A stretch of DNA of 64,000 nt. Source: Leptoclinus maculatus. Lineage: Eukaryota; Chordata; Actinopteri; Perciformes; Stichaeidae. The number at the start of each line of letters is the position of its first letter. The stretch's first letter is position 1. The position numbers and the translations under genes are program-made. Under the pieces are notes generated by a model. That model was not told where the DNA came from, ran no database searches, and saw only the letters and a list, made by a program, of their open reading frames with translations. Of this stretch, positions 13,201 through 24,103 are shown one piece after another. The stretch is taken from assembly GCA_032191485.1 (NCBI GenBank), contig JAVDOI010000006.1, positions 12,891,850-12,955,849 on the forward strand, given 5' to 3'.

Positions 13201-14829
13201 GTTTTGTAGACATGGTCAGAAAATGTCAGTTCAAAGCCCCATTAGGCAAAAGGTAAAGATGAGTTGAATGAGCACTGAGACAAAGACACAATCACTTAAC
13301 ATATCCAACTTTATATGTGAAAGAATGAGACAGCACTCTGCTAAACTGAGGTTTGTTGGAGAGAAAAACATTTCAGCACATTCCTTCGCTGTTCATTCCA
13401 GTGTCAGTCATCGTGCATAAGGGACGGATGAAAGGAACTTGAGACTGAGAGGCACTGAGTCTGCATGTTCTGTCAACCTTCAATAACAACATCTTTCAAT
13501 GGAGAGTGACCAAAAGGCTTCATATTATGAACAAAGAAGGAACGCAAAGTGGTTTTCCTTTACGCATTTAGTATAACCATCATGTTACAATCCAAATACA
13601 ACTGTGGAATTAACTCAGTATGAACGACTATTGAAAGAATTGCCATTGGTGTTGAACCAGTCTGACTTAATTATTAGTTTCCCCATTGTGCACCTGCTTC
13701 ATTTAAATAGACAAATAGTCTCTCTCAAGTTCCGGATTTGCATAGCAATCCCTCTTGTTTCCTGCTCTTGCAAGCAAATTACAGTAATGCCACAGACACC
13801 TGGTTAGTATTTCTGTAAACTGATCTCAACATGTGAGAGTGCATTTTGTCTGGTGTTACCCTAATATAATGGTGTACCTTTTCAGATGTCTTTTCCTGGT
13901 CTCAAATGCTAAGCAATATAATTGTATTAAATACATAGTCATCATTTCACACTTTGCTTTTATAGTTTGGTAATAAACAATGAACTCAAGGTCCACTTAA
14001 TATCTTTTTCTAGAGTTTTTATGTTCTTAAAGTACTAATAAATGTTCCAATCCCTCAAGGTATTTAAACAAAACTGATATGATTTTTTTAGATCATCTGT
14101 ATCATCACCACCTTCAGGATCTTTCACTTACAATAAGTGTAGGTGATACCACAATCACCACTAGATATCATTTTGAGATGATTAAAGCTGACTCATTCTC
14201 ACATAAACTATTCTCAGACGGTGTCTAAACAGTGAAACAAACACACTGAATGCAGCTGTTTTAGATACAATTCCAAAAACAGAGTATGGTATCTTGGGTA
14301 TATTCAGGTCCTCTAATTTTCCTTGGTTGGAGATTCTAGATATTCCCACAAAATTCCTTGTTTCAAGCATTGTTGAAGCAACACTGAATCACACAAAGTG
14401 AACAGAATTGCCGGACGACAGGTCAGTGTGAAGCCAGACATGCAAGATATACCAAGAAGAATGGACTTTAACATTTGAGAACAGGTTTTTCATGGATGAA
14501 TCACATTGATGGCACCTGCAGCTACATGCACATCAGGACATGTCATTAAACATAATACAATACAATACTGATTTGCTTTAGGATCAACAGGCAGCCCATT
14601 AAGTCTACATATGGGAGCTCTGTGGCTTTAACACTTTTGTCCATGTCAACATCAAGTACAAAGGTCGTGTTATTCTTCAGTGAATCGTTAAATTGAATGC
14701 TTATTTTCTATTATAACCAATGAGCCCCGTAGGCAGTGTTGGCTACTCACCCATGTCGTTGATTTTAATATTGGTGTCGAAAAGAGACTGGGTCTTTCGA
14801 CCCGGAAAATTCAACTTTCCCCTCTTCAT
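5464..14829 (-). CDS. c6orf132: C6orf132 homolog, proline-rich protein
   Basis: Function unknown; the human relative is an uncharacterised proline-rich protein with epithelial expression. Five coding exons in transcript order: 14829-14751, 12400-12312, 9856-9766, 7673-5657, 5560-5464. Total 2373 nt, 790 residues, with no frame break. The match to human C6orf132 lies in short conserved islands in the same order: SGTASVRARPTV (exon 2), FAVPTPKVP (exon 3), SPLALLMAAKERDKHKS and PNSFVVTPR (exon 4), and the C-terminal TFTVRPGTKQPITLV (exon 5). Between them the protein is low-complexity, with PPPPP stretches near residues 105-130 and again near residues 590-670, suggesting ligands for SH3, WW or EVH1 domains. 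The start is the only ATG opening the first exon in frame. The large exon has no ATG at its 5' end and needs the upstream exons. The C-terminal island is strongly conserved and may be the functional core. Confidence 0.88.
8433..9454. mobile_element. Non-autonomous hAT-type DNA transposon in C6orf132-homolog intron
   Basis: Complete 1022-bp element. Its ends are perfect 14-bp terminal inverted repeats starting CAGTGGCGGGCCGT (8433-8446, complement at 9441-9454). It is flanked by an exact 8-bp target duplication, CTCACAGC, at 8425-8432 and 9455-9462. CAG-starting ends with 8-bp duplications are the hallmark of the hAT superfamily. No transposase reading frame is present, so it was mobilised in trans. 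The perfect ends and exact duplication suggest a fairly recent insertion. A second hAT-like end, CAGTGGTTCTC, starts at 8660 inside it and points to a nested older insertion. Confidence 0.9.
8660..8830. repeat. Nested hAT-like repeat fragment
   Basis: Starts CAGTGGTTCTCAGCTGG followed by a GGGACCCACC segment, the opening of a very common family of short teleost hAT-derived repeats. No matching right end is visible, so the boundary at 8830 is approximate. It lies inside the larger hAT element at 8433-9454. Confidence 0.45.
10194..10227. repeat. (AT)n microsatellite
   Basis: Run of alternating TA/AT dinucleotides, about 34 nt, inside the C6orf132-homolog intron. Confidence 0.9.
10401..10441. 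repeat. Perfect 20-bp inverted repeat with 1-nt spacer
   Basis: Left arm ATCCTACAGTATGAATCACT (10401-10420), one C at 10421, then the exact reverse complement at 10422-10441. As RNA or single-stranded DNA it would form a 20-bp stem. It is not flanked by an obvious transposon end or target duplication. Confidence 0.9.
11256..11682. repeat. Teleost ACTT-rich interspersed repeat, copy 1
   Basis: One of several copies in this window of a family built of AAGTA/TACTT motifs with internal GTAGTGGAGTAAA and ending TTTTCCACCACTG. The CAGTGGTGGAAA-type end suggests a non-autonomous DNA transposon, probably hAT-like; I recognise the family from teleost genomes but do not assert a database name. A CCAAACTGTTAGGC-type segment near 11420-11455 (complement of CAGTGGTTCCCAA-type repeats) is nested in it. 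Confidence 0.65.
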
Positions 14830-15462
14830 GATTATTGATTAGTTGTCGTGTAGATACGACTGGACGGCAGGATTACTGGCGCATTTTGAATCAACAGGTA
14901 AATCCGGGGTAAAGCGCAGGTGAGCTATAGTTTCGTGACAGGTGCACCACCGCGCACCAGGTAAACTCGACTCCAATGATTTCGTACAAACTATTTGGGC
15001 CATACAGAAACAAATGGAGTTAACCCCGCCCACTCTTCTTTCACTGCGCCTCCCTAACATATACACTCCCAACAGGTGAGGCCTGGACTCTCCTTTTCTC
15101 ATTCCAGAACAAATCTCACCTGCGCACTGACTAACCGCTCGTGCACTCAGCTAGCCTTCAAAGCACTCTGGTATGTGCTGACTGATTGTCACAGTGTTTC
15201 ATTTTGTCGAGACATCAGGCCAATTTGATAAGGCTGCCCATGATAAACATGATTAAGATCACAGTTTTAACTTTGCAGCACATTACGTTTTTTTTGTTCT
15301 GTATGGTTCACCAAGGAAGTAAGATGTTGGGAAATAAAATGGCTATTCTGCTTTTAATGTGTCTATGTGTCTATTATGTGTCATAATCATTCTGGTCATA
15401 AGTAAGTAGTCTAAACTTTATTCTACTTTATTTCTATAACGATTGTCGAAGTCAGTATTATG

Positions 15463-15880
15463 CAGTGATCCAGATGGAAAGTAACTAGCTAACTAAAGTA
15501 CAAATACTTTACTTAAATACAACTTAAATGTACTTGAGTATTTCCATCATAATCTACACTTCTATACTCCACCACATTTCAGAAGGAAACATTGTATTTT
15601 GTTTTACTTACAGCTATAGTCTGATGATCAAGATTTGAAATACAAAACCTATGATCAGTTTATAACATATAATGCATTATTATTATTAAACTACCCAAAA
15701 GTATATGAAGCAATAAAATCCACTTCAACCAGCTAACACATTAGGTATTGCTTACATGTAATACATCAATAATAATAATCATAATATACTAACGTAACAC
15801 TGACAGGGCCGCAGAATGAGTACTTTTGATACTTTAAGTACAATTTGTTGATAATATTTACGTGTGTTTACTTAAAAAAA
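15463..15880. repeat. Teleost ACTT-rich interspersed repeat, copy 2
   Basis: Begins CAGTGATCCAGATGGAAAGTAACT and contains the CCACCACATTTCAGAAGGAAA segment also seen, slightly diverged, in copy 3. The right boundary is approximate. Same family as the copies at 11256, 16258 and 34304. Confidence 0.6.
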
Positions 15881-16094
15881 GATTTAATGTGTGATGTCTT
15901 TTACCTGTGACTGGTTCTTTTTTAAGTGGAGTTTGTCAGAAGCCTTAACAGTTAGTGTTATGCTATTTATCCCTCTGGGTGTTTCCTCAGTTATTCATTC
16001 ATTATGGTTGAAACATTAAGTTTTTGTTATAAATCTGTGTCAGTTGTGTACTGAAACAGATTCTGTGGAGTTATTTACCGAAGGAAGGTGAAGC

Positions 16095-16220
16095 ATGTCT
16101 GACCTACATAAGCAGGATGACTGTGAAGTTGATGTTAAAGAGGATCAAGACTCCTCTAAAGCTCAGAGTGAGCTGACCCATGACAGCGAACCTACAGCAG
16201 CACCCACCGACTGTAAATGA
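16095..16220 (+). other. Isolated 41-codon acidic open frame, unrecognised
   Basis: Opens ATGTCTGACCTACATAAG and encodes an acidic peptide beginning MSDLHKQDDCEV and ending PTDCK before a TGA. It sits between two copies of the ACTT-rich repeat. A donor-like GTAAGTAAG follows about 40 nt after the stop. It could be the remnant of a first exon of a larger gene carried by repeats or just chance. I do not recognise a family. Confidence 0.2.
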
Positions 16221-16257
16221 AGATCTTTGTTACACAAAGATATGACCAGTAACACAC

Positions 16258-16822
16258 GGTAAGTAAGTACATTTACTTATACTATATTAGTATAACCTCG
16301 AGGTTTTTTTTACTTCACATGATCATTTCAGTTTTCTGCTTCAACTCCACTACATTTCAGAAGGATGTATAGTACGTTTTACTTCACTACTTGTATGTTA
16401 CTAGTTACTTATGTATGTACACTTATGTATTACATATCATATATTAGCATTTAGTACATGAAACTAAATATATTTAATAGACTACCTAAAACGACTTACT
16501 CCACACTTATATATGTAATATCAAGGAAGAAAATATGAAGATCTGATTCAATAAAAACAAATTCCCATTACTTTGGTCTAAATACCTTGATATGAATACA
16601 TTATTTTAAATATATGTTGGCACTATAAGAATACAGTATAAAAACATGCAAAGATAGTAACCGTGAGTTAATTTATTTTATTTGCCAAAAGTTTAAACCA
16701 TGTATTCACTGTTTATTTTACTTAGCACAGTTAAGTAAGACAATTGTGTCAAGTAAGTATTTGGTACATTTAGCTGAAACTACTTTAACCTAAGTAAAGG
16801 ATCTGAATGCTTCTTCCACTGG
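16258..16822. repeat. Teleost ACTT-rich interspersed repeat, copy 3
   Basis: Carries AAGTAAGTACATTTACT near its left side, CTCCACTACATTTCAGAAGG in the middle and ends TTCTTCCACTGG. Closest to copy 2. Boundaries are approximate. Confidence 0.6.
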
Positions 16823-17879
16823 TTTTTATTATAGACTATGGTTTGCACAGATCCATGAATCTTACTAATATAGTAATAATCCAGTAAGGCCAATTGATCT
16901 ATTTTCTTCATCAGATTTATGTCAATATGACATATGACATACTTACATTTAAATATCTGTGTTATTAAGTTAATAATCTGTATTTAGTGAGTTAAGTTTA
17001 AATCGGAGCAGTTTTGGCCTTGTGCTCTAATTACATGATAGCGGGTTATACAATAATCATCTGTCCAGAGAACCAGTCAATCCTTTCCTTACCTCAGTGT
17101 TTCTGTCACTGCTGTCTGTCGCACCTTCAGTTGCCCTGGAGACAACCACACCGGTCCATCCAGTTCCTCTGTCCTCAGTGGGAATTCGTCATGCTGACTG
17201 ATGCCGGCTGAAATGTGAAGAATGTGCTGGCAAGAGCCTTTGGCGCTTTAGCTGCTTCCCAGTGCTGAACATATTAAGTTCAACTCCACCACGAACATTG
17301 TGAAATGCACATCATGAGCTCTTTGGGCCATTCATTCATTGAATTATTCAGTTATTTATTCAGTTATTTATTGACACATTATGCTCATTCATTAATGGCA
17401 GTCTTTTAGTTGCATATGAACACAGTTGATGATAAAAATGGTTTAAAGACACTGACGTTAAAGGAAGTGAAGACCATACATATTTTGCATTCTATCATGA
17501 CGAGATATAAATCAGTTGGAAACGAAACTAGAGATACCAGAACCAGATTCATTGTGTGGAAGAATTTGTGCAGTTACTAAGATGACAGCGGTTACAGTGT
17601 GCTTCATCTTTACAGATCTCTATAAAGATCTCTTCATTTTTGTCAGCAGTATTCCTTCAGAAGAGAGTACTTCCAATGAAAACTGTTCACAGTGAGGCCT
17701 GTGAGCATATCTGATTCATGTTTGTTCATGTACAGTATGTGTTGATTGCTCTATGGACTGTATGTGTTGTATGCATGTTTACATTTGTACCTGTACCTTT
17801 AATATATTGCATTACATTGTGTTTAACAACATAAGTATTCCAATTGCTCTGTGTGTTTATTTCTTATCTATATAGGGTG

Positions 17880-18430
17880 ACTCTATTTCTGTAGGCCAAC
17901 CCCTAGTTAGCGTCGCACTGGTTCCCTCTACAAAAAGCCAATAAGATATTTCCATTGGATTTTGGATTATTGCAGAAAATAAGCTCTGTGGCAAAGAAAC
18001 CAATCTCGTTCAGCAAGATAATCAACAATTTTAACACACCACTTTTATGATTTTTGAAGCTTGAATGCAATCAGCAGAAGTAACAAGCTAACGTGAGGCT
18101 ATAAACAAACTACACCACAGTTGCATGAGTGCGAGTAAACACAACGAGGCAAGGAAGGCTGACTATTCGGCGTGATGACGTTCAGTAGTCTTATTTAGCC
18201 TCTTGTTACAAACCCTCTTTTTAAAGACACTCAAAAGCTTCCACATTCACGTGAGGGGTTTTTACTGACATATTTTATATCATTGAAAAAACATTAAAAT
18301 ATTCTACACTTGTGTTAACCACAGACCTTATTTCAGGTATCTATCCAAAAACCCATTTAAAAAACCATTGACTTTGAGATACGGAACCGTAAGTACAAAA
18401 ATACTACATCATTTCTGGATTTTAGGACTA
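17880..18430. repeat. Candidate teleost interspersed repeat
   Basis: A block starting GGTGACTCTATTTCTGTAGG and extending through GATACGGAACCGTAAGTAC resembles sequence I associate with repeated DNA in other teleosts. I cannot assign a class, and no terminal repeats are visible. Confirmation needs a genome self-comparison. Confidence 0.3.
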
Positions 18431-19399
18431 ATTTCTGCACCACTCTATGTAAAATATGTCCATAGACATGGATTAACCTCAATTGATTGGTGGAAGCAGA
18501 CATATTCAAATCAAGGCAAATAAGACAATTTACTTCTAAGTATGATTTCTTTTTTAAATATAATTTAAGTGACCTGAACCTTTAGCATGCTGTAACATCT
18601 TGCTGTAACAAAATCTCTTTTTTCTTAGGACCATAAAATCAAATGTTTTCAGTAGAAAGGGATGTTGACAGTTTATGACATCCTGGTTCAGTCAAACAAA
18701 CCAGCAGCCGCATTAGTATAACTGACAGCAGATGGAGGAGCTTTAATTAAGAGGGTCAAACGCAACACAGGGACACAGTGCCATCAAGCCACTGAAGCAA
18801 GGGTAAGCTGGAGAGATCACTGTGAGAAGTCTTAAGGAAAGAAGGTTTATGAATATGGCTAAATATTTTTAAACTGATCTTTGCCCCAAAGAGCTTTAAT
18901 AACTTAATGTCCAAACACACTGTATGCATGTGTATTTAAAAAAAAAAAGTTTAATGCTGCATTTTATGGTTGGCTTCCTTGTTTACTTACCCATACGTAC
19001 CTCAGAGTTTACTTTCTCTTGTCTCCTATGTGTCGATGACCCGCTCGCTGTGAGGTTGAGTTCATGTCAATGTCAATGTCTGCAGTTACAGAGGTGTAAC
19101 ACATTCACAGTGTTGAGTTGACTGACCGAATTCTTCACTCCCAGGCCCTCTGAAAATCATTAGACCATGTTCCTCGCTCCCATTTTCCCATTTCACCTGC
19201 GAGACAATGACAGCACATTGACATTAAAGAGCACAACCCAGTGAAGGATAGGGCCAGTAAAGCAGGTGAACATCCACATACAATAAGTCCCACTTTTTTA
19301 TTTATTTATGGTACTTCCTATTTAGTGCTAATTAGTGAATGTTAGATAACACAGTACACTAACACGGTGCAAAAGGAAAACATTATACATGCTAAACAT

Positions 19400-19485
19400 A
19401 CGTATCATCATCGTAAGCATGTTAGCATGCTGATGTGAGCATCAAGTACAGAGATGCCAGCGTGGCTGTAGAGTCTTGTTTATGA
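19400..19485. repeat. Fragment of a teleost GCATGTTAGCATGCTGATGT repeat
   Basis: Contains the GTAAGCATGTTAGCATGCTG segment followed by AGCGTGGCTGTAGAGTCTTG, both typical of an abundant teleost repeat family. Only a short 3' piece is present. Confidence 0.45.
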
Positions 19486-20085
19486 AACAACACAACAGAA
19501 CACAACAGGAAAGCATATACATCAAATCAAATTAAGAAACACAAATTCCTGAGTATATACAGCTACCTCAGCATGTAAATAATACAAAACAGGGAGAGAA
19601 CAAAAAGAAGCATTACAAAAAACAGCAACATGGGGGGATAAATATTTAAATACATTCACAAATACAGAACACATTTGCTTAGTAGGCTTACTATTGGCCA
19701 CCAACAACCGAAATAATTGCTAAGGAGAGACGTGTTGGATAATTTTTCACAAGGAAAGATTAATAGTTATCTATCCCAAAAGATACACATTAAACTAAAT
19801 ATGGAAGACTTTTTTGGACAGTTGAACACATAGTTGAGTAATAATGATGAATCCATACGTGTTGCAGAGTTCATCAAGCTCTGTAGGCATTCTATGTAAT
19901 GCCTACATAGAAACTTAATGAGCATTGGTAACTGATATTTGATTCATATGTATTCATATATGAATATATCTAATATATCTAATATATATTCATATTGATA
20001 TCATTTTTTGGTCAGCTGGTGTCATCTTGTACAACAGGAAGTAGGCTATTTCTGCTCCTAGGCTCCTAAGTCTTTGCTGGCAAGC

Positions 20086-20150
20086 AAAGTGGATTACAAC
20101 TTCTGAGCCGTCAACATCACAGAGCACACGTACACAAGGATGATTGGCTC
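20086..20150 (+). promoter_or_regulatory. Candidate photoreceptor promoter elements of the GCAP gene
   Basis: GGATTA (complement of TAATCC, the CRX/OTX core) lies at 20091-20096 and an inverted CCAAT box (ATTGG) at 20142-20146, about 140-190 bp before the start codon. GCAP genes are photoreceptor-specific and CRX-driven in vertebrates. The short motifs alone are weak evidence. Confidence 0.3.
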
Positions 20151-20280
20151 ACACACACTGCAGCCTGCTACTTGTTTTCAGGCAGCATACCGGCCATGCA
20201 CGGATGTTCGGTGGATGCGATACATTATGGTTTTTACAGGATTTCTTATATCCCTTTTTTGTTTTTTTAGATAAACAGAC

Positions 20281-22067
20281 ATGGGAAACTGCACTGGGTT
20301 GGCTGTGGAGGAACTACAAGCTTGTGAGAGTCATCAGTGGTACAGAAAATTCATGACCGACTGCCCATCTGGACTTCTCACCTTTTACGAGTTCAAGCAG
20401 TTCTTTGGTCTGAGGAACCTGTCGGATACATCCAACGCCTATGTTGAGACCATGTTTACAACGTTTGATATGAATAGTGTAAGTGGATTTATAATCTTCT
20501 GGCCGGGTTATATATACATTTTAATGTTAAGTAAAGCTGAATCTTTAAGTATGCTCATCATTAGTTGCTTTTCATCCTTACCGAATAGGATTGACGGTGA
20601 AATGTTTTTTAAAAGCATCCTTTGCTCAAAAAGACAGAAGTTTAGTTCTCATTACCTTTATTTATATATTTGATAATGCTGCTATTATTTCATAATCCAG
20701 ATCATATTCATAATATATCTATCATCTTGATTATCTGCTTCTACCATTACCAAAAAAGAAGGATTAAAATGATCATCATCATCCTCATCAGAAAACCCAC
20801 AAAGATTGATATTTGTTTGCATGTACTTTATTTCCACCGACTATTTCATGTCTATTCATTCATTATGGCAAACAGTAAGAGCAAAGAAACTGGGTCATGT
20901 TCATCTCAATTTTCAAAAACAGTGACTGTGTTTTTCCTCAGTGCCTGCCAGTGTTTTTACGAGATTGTTTCTGCCAATAGAAATCTGACTGAGAGACACT
21001 TCTATTAGAGAGGGGGCTTATCCCATTGACGCTAACCTGAAAACAAGACAGCTGCAACCTCTTTTTCATGGAGGTGTAGATCAGTGTGCATTACATTTAA
21101 AGAAGTTATAAAATGGGTGGGCAACAGACCTTGATTCCACAATTTGACGTTTTATTTGCACAGACTTGAATAAGGCAGGAGTATACATTGAATGCCACAC
21201 TGCTCTGCTCATGACAATGTCCATAATGTCCTTCTCTTTTGTAGGATGGCTGCATTGATTTTATGGAGTATGTAGCTGCTCTGAGCCTGGTGCTGAAGGG
21301 AGGAGTGCAGCAGAAGCTTCGCTGGTACTTTAAACTGTATGATGTAGATAGGAGTGGATACATCGACCGCGAGGAGCTGCTTCAGATAATTAAGGTGGGC
21401 ATGAGCCTTCCTGTTGAAATGTGACGCATGGCTTTGTAACAGATCCAAGTAAACCCCAAGTAAACCACCGGCTCGGACCTCTCGGGTCTGACTGAGATGT
21501 GTCACAGAAATCACACCTCCGGCTTAGAGGAGCGTAGAACATACTGCCAGTGATTCAAGGTGCAGAGACAACAAGCTGACACTTAGCTGACATCTACTGG
21601 TTGAAGAAATGTAGGCAACAATTACATGTCTCAGTTTTTAACATGATCTCCTCTCTTTGTGTTATGTTTAGTCCATCCGTGCAATCAATGGGATTCCTAG
21701 TAAGGTGTCATCGGAGGACTTTGCCAACATGGTGTTTGACAAGATTGACATCAATGGAGATGGTAAGGTCTAAGGGCAGAATCTTCAGTCAGAAAATGAG
21801 CACCAACTGGGTTGGAGGAGTGGACGGAAAGAAAACTGAATATCTTCAACCCTGGCAAATTATCGACAAAATATGAATCTCTGTTATCACCAGCAGAGGA
21901 GATTTAAGTTCAGAGTGTGTGTTTGTTTTTTTCCAGGGGAACTTTCCTATGAAGAGTTTATGGAGGGGGTTCAAAATGACAGCATGCTGCTGTCGACACT
22001 AACAGAGAGTTTGGACCTCACACACATTGTCCAAAAACTTCAAGGGGAGATGACGACCAACATCTAA
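20281..22067 (+). CDS. guca1: Guanylyl cyclase-activating protein (GCAP), neuronal calcium sensor
   Basis: Calcium/magnesium sensor that activates retinal guanylyl cyclases in photoreceptors when calcium falls during light response. Four coding exons: 20281-20478, 21245-21394, 21672-21762, 21937-22067, total 570 nt, 189 residues, GT-AG throughout. The N-terminus MGNC fits N-myristoylation. The degenerate first EF-hand holds the family motif CPSG (about 29-32). Functional loops are EF2 DMNSDGCIDFME (63-74), EF3 DVDRSGYIDREE (99-110) and EF4 DINGDGELSYEE (142-153), each with acidic positions 1 and 12. EYVAALSLVLKG and KLRWYFKLYDVD are GCAP signatures. The four-exon structure is that of vertebrate GUCA1 genes. 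It resembles GCAP1 more than GCAP2/3, but teleosts have six or more GCAPs and I cannot name the subtype, so only a family stub is given as symbol. Confidence 0.92.
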
Positions 22068-22284
22068 TACTTCCAACTGTATGGACCCCAATACATTTTT
22101 GTATATAACTATGCCACAGCTGAAAAGGTGGCTTCAGGATAACCCACAAATCATCAGGACTAACGGATGTGGACCAATCTCTGTGTCATTGTCAAAGTGC
22201 AGCACACTTTGGTTTTTTTTTCAGGTATTTTTGTGGAGCTGTTTTATTACTGTAGATTTACAGTAGCTCTAATGTATATTTTAC

Positions 22285-22297
22285 AATAAACAATAAA
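22285..22297 (+). terminator. Tandem poly(A) signals of the GCAP gene
   Basis: Two AATAAA hexamers, 22285-22290 and 22292-22297, about 220 bp after the stop codon. Confidence 0.7.
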
Positions 22298-22299
22298 AG

Positions 22300-23510
22300 T
22301 ACATTCATCAAAATCATGTGCCTTTCCTCTTTAATCAGCCTCTAGTCTGAATCCTTTTCCATTTGGATTTTGACTGTTTGTTTTAAGTTGTGTGTGTTTC
22401 CAATTGTTTCCCTTAAGTTGTCCTTTCAAATTGATCACTTAATTAAAGCAAACTTGCAGCTTTTTCACAACCCTGGTAAGCTTTTAAACATTATGATGTT
22501 CAATCCACAGCATTAAATTTAGGTTTTTAGGATTAGCTTTTCCTAAATTAAAGTTCCACATTAGATTAGTTTATGATGCTATGAGGTTTGCTGGCTGGAT
22601 AGTTTATGTTTAAGGAAAGCAAAGGAAAGATAAATGCTTAATTCTGATATGTGAACAAATGGAACGGATATTACAGAAAGCACCTTTGTGTGACCAAATA
22701 AATGTTGTAAAGTGTTATTAAAGCGATGAGCATGTCCAACATTTATTTTATAGACATGTCAGTAAGTGATATATTTGTATTCATTCTTTGTTTTCTATCG
22801 GTTCAGAAAGCCATCTATTTCAGAATGCAAATAATTAGCATCACACACATGGCGACAGGCTCATTGTGTATATTATGTCGAAACCAGGAAACCCAAAGGC
22901 AAATTTGTGCAGCTGGATGTCGGACACACGCACTCAGAGAAAGCCATGAGTAGTTTCAGGGAGTGGCTTGTTATTGTCTGGCTGCTTTGTCTTCTATTAG
23001 TGACAAGATCATCATCAACCGTCCACCGTCTTGTACCACTTCGCAATGAATGGACTGTTATTTCCTGTGGAAACTCCCACTCTGCCTGCCGGCTGAGTCA
23101 TTACTATTGTCTGTCAGTGTGCAGTGGTTTGCTCTAAGTACGTAGGTCACTCATAGTAAACCCTTAGGATAAAACAGTGTTTTTTTTTTTCTCACACTGT
23201 TCAAAGCAAAAAATATGCAGAAAAATATAAACATGTCCGTTGAAAAAAAAAAGAATTGCATAAACATCAGTGAAAAAAAAGACGGCCCTAAAACCTCCCA
23301 TTCCTTCTTGTGAAAGAACTATTCGGTAATTTAGTTCGCTTGAGAAAAAAAAAGTGTTTCTTAAATGTCTGTGTGCATTAGGCCTTTATGATATATGCTC
23401 GTATATATCATTTATGAAAATTATGCTCAGATGGAAAAATAAAGTGTCCAGTCCACGTGCTCCACAAAAAGCTATCCACTCAGCTGCTCAAAAAAGGTGT
23501 GTCACCGGCG
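22300..23510. other. Intergenic region between the GCAP gene and irf6
   Basis: AT-rich spacer with no recognisable gene. Several A- or T-only runs at 23180-23355. The last part is the irf6 promoter flank. Confidence 0.5.
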
Positions 23511-23518
23511 TGACGTCA
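23511..23518. promoter_or_regulatory. Palindromic CRE upstream of irf6
   Basis: Full cyclic-AMP response element TGACGTCA embedded in a CpG-containing stretch, about 250 bp before the donor of the inferred irf6 non-coding exon. CREB/ATF binding is inferred from the consensus only. Confidence 0.55.
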
Positions 23519-23529
23519 CGCACGTACCT

Positions 23530-23768
23530 GAGTTTCGGTGAGGAGAGGGGACGGGCTGAGCCGGAGTGAACAACAACAGCTCTTCGGAGTCCTCCGAGAT
23601 TAATTTGGTGTTATTCGCACCCGCCTTCGTCCGAGTTAATATCAGTGAGGGTTTTTTTTCTTCTAAGGGAATCTGCAGCCGATTTACAGAGGAAACGCGG
23701 TTTTATCTCCGGCTGCTGGTTAGCAGGCCGACGAGGACAGACTTCGCCAACTTCCTGGTTTGCCACAG
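23530..23768 (+). other. irf6: irf6 5' UTR exon (inferred)
   Basis: A CpG-containing stretch ending in CCACAG|GTATGTG, a good splice donor. The first coding exon begins after an acceptor (CTTTTCAG, ending 24098) five bases before the ATG, so a separate upstream non-coding exon is required and this is the best candidate. The 5' boundary is a guess. Confidence 0.45.
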
Positions 23769-24103
23769 GTATGTGTGTCGTTCTGTAGTATCGCGTTTGG
23801 TCGCTTTGTCTATTTGAGTTTTGGATCTATTTCACTGCATATTCACATTTAAAGATATGCTGACCTACCATGCACAGTCTGACCTGTAAGCAGCTATGGT
23901 TATATGACAAATAACGAAATAAGTCAAAGGTCATTCCGCCTGTCAAAAGTGTGGCCGTTTTAAAATGTTTGGAATATCCGGACGTGTGGACACTGCTGCG
24001 CGTCATTGTCTGTCACTGAGTTTAATAAAGCTGTTAAAAAAATGGCTCACAGGAGCAATCAACCGTGGGGGACTCACCGGGTTGTGCTGTCTTTTCAGCC
24101 AGG

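Larger units (their letters stand above)
14752..20280. other. Upstream region of the C6orf132 homolog and intergenic gap
   Basis: From 14830 on this is the 5' flank of the C6orf132 homolog (its promoter should lie around 14830-15200, read on the minus strand) followed by about 5 kb before the GCAP gene. It is dominated by old interspersed repeats: ACTT-rich copies at 15463-15880 and 16258-16822, a repeat-like block at 17880-18430 and a fragment near 19400-19485. A 41-codon open frame at 16095-16220 is discussed separately. I see no conserved gene. Confidence 0.6.
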
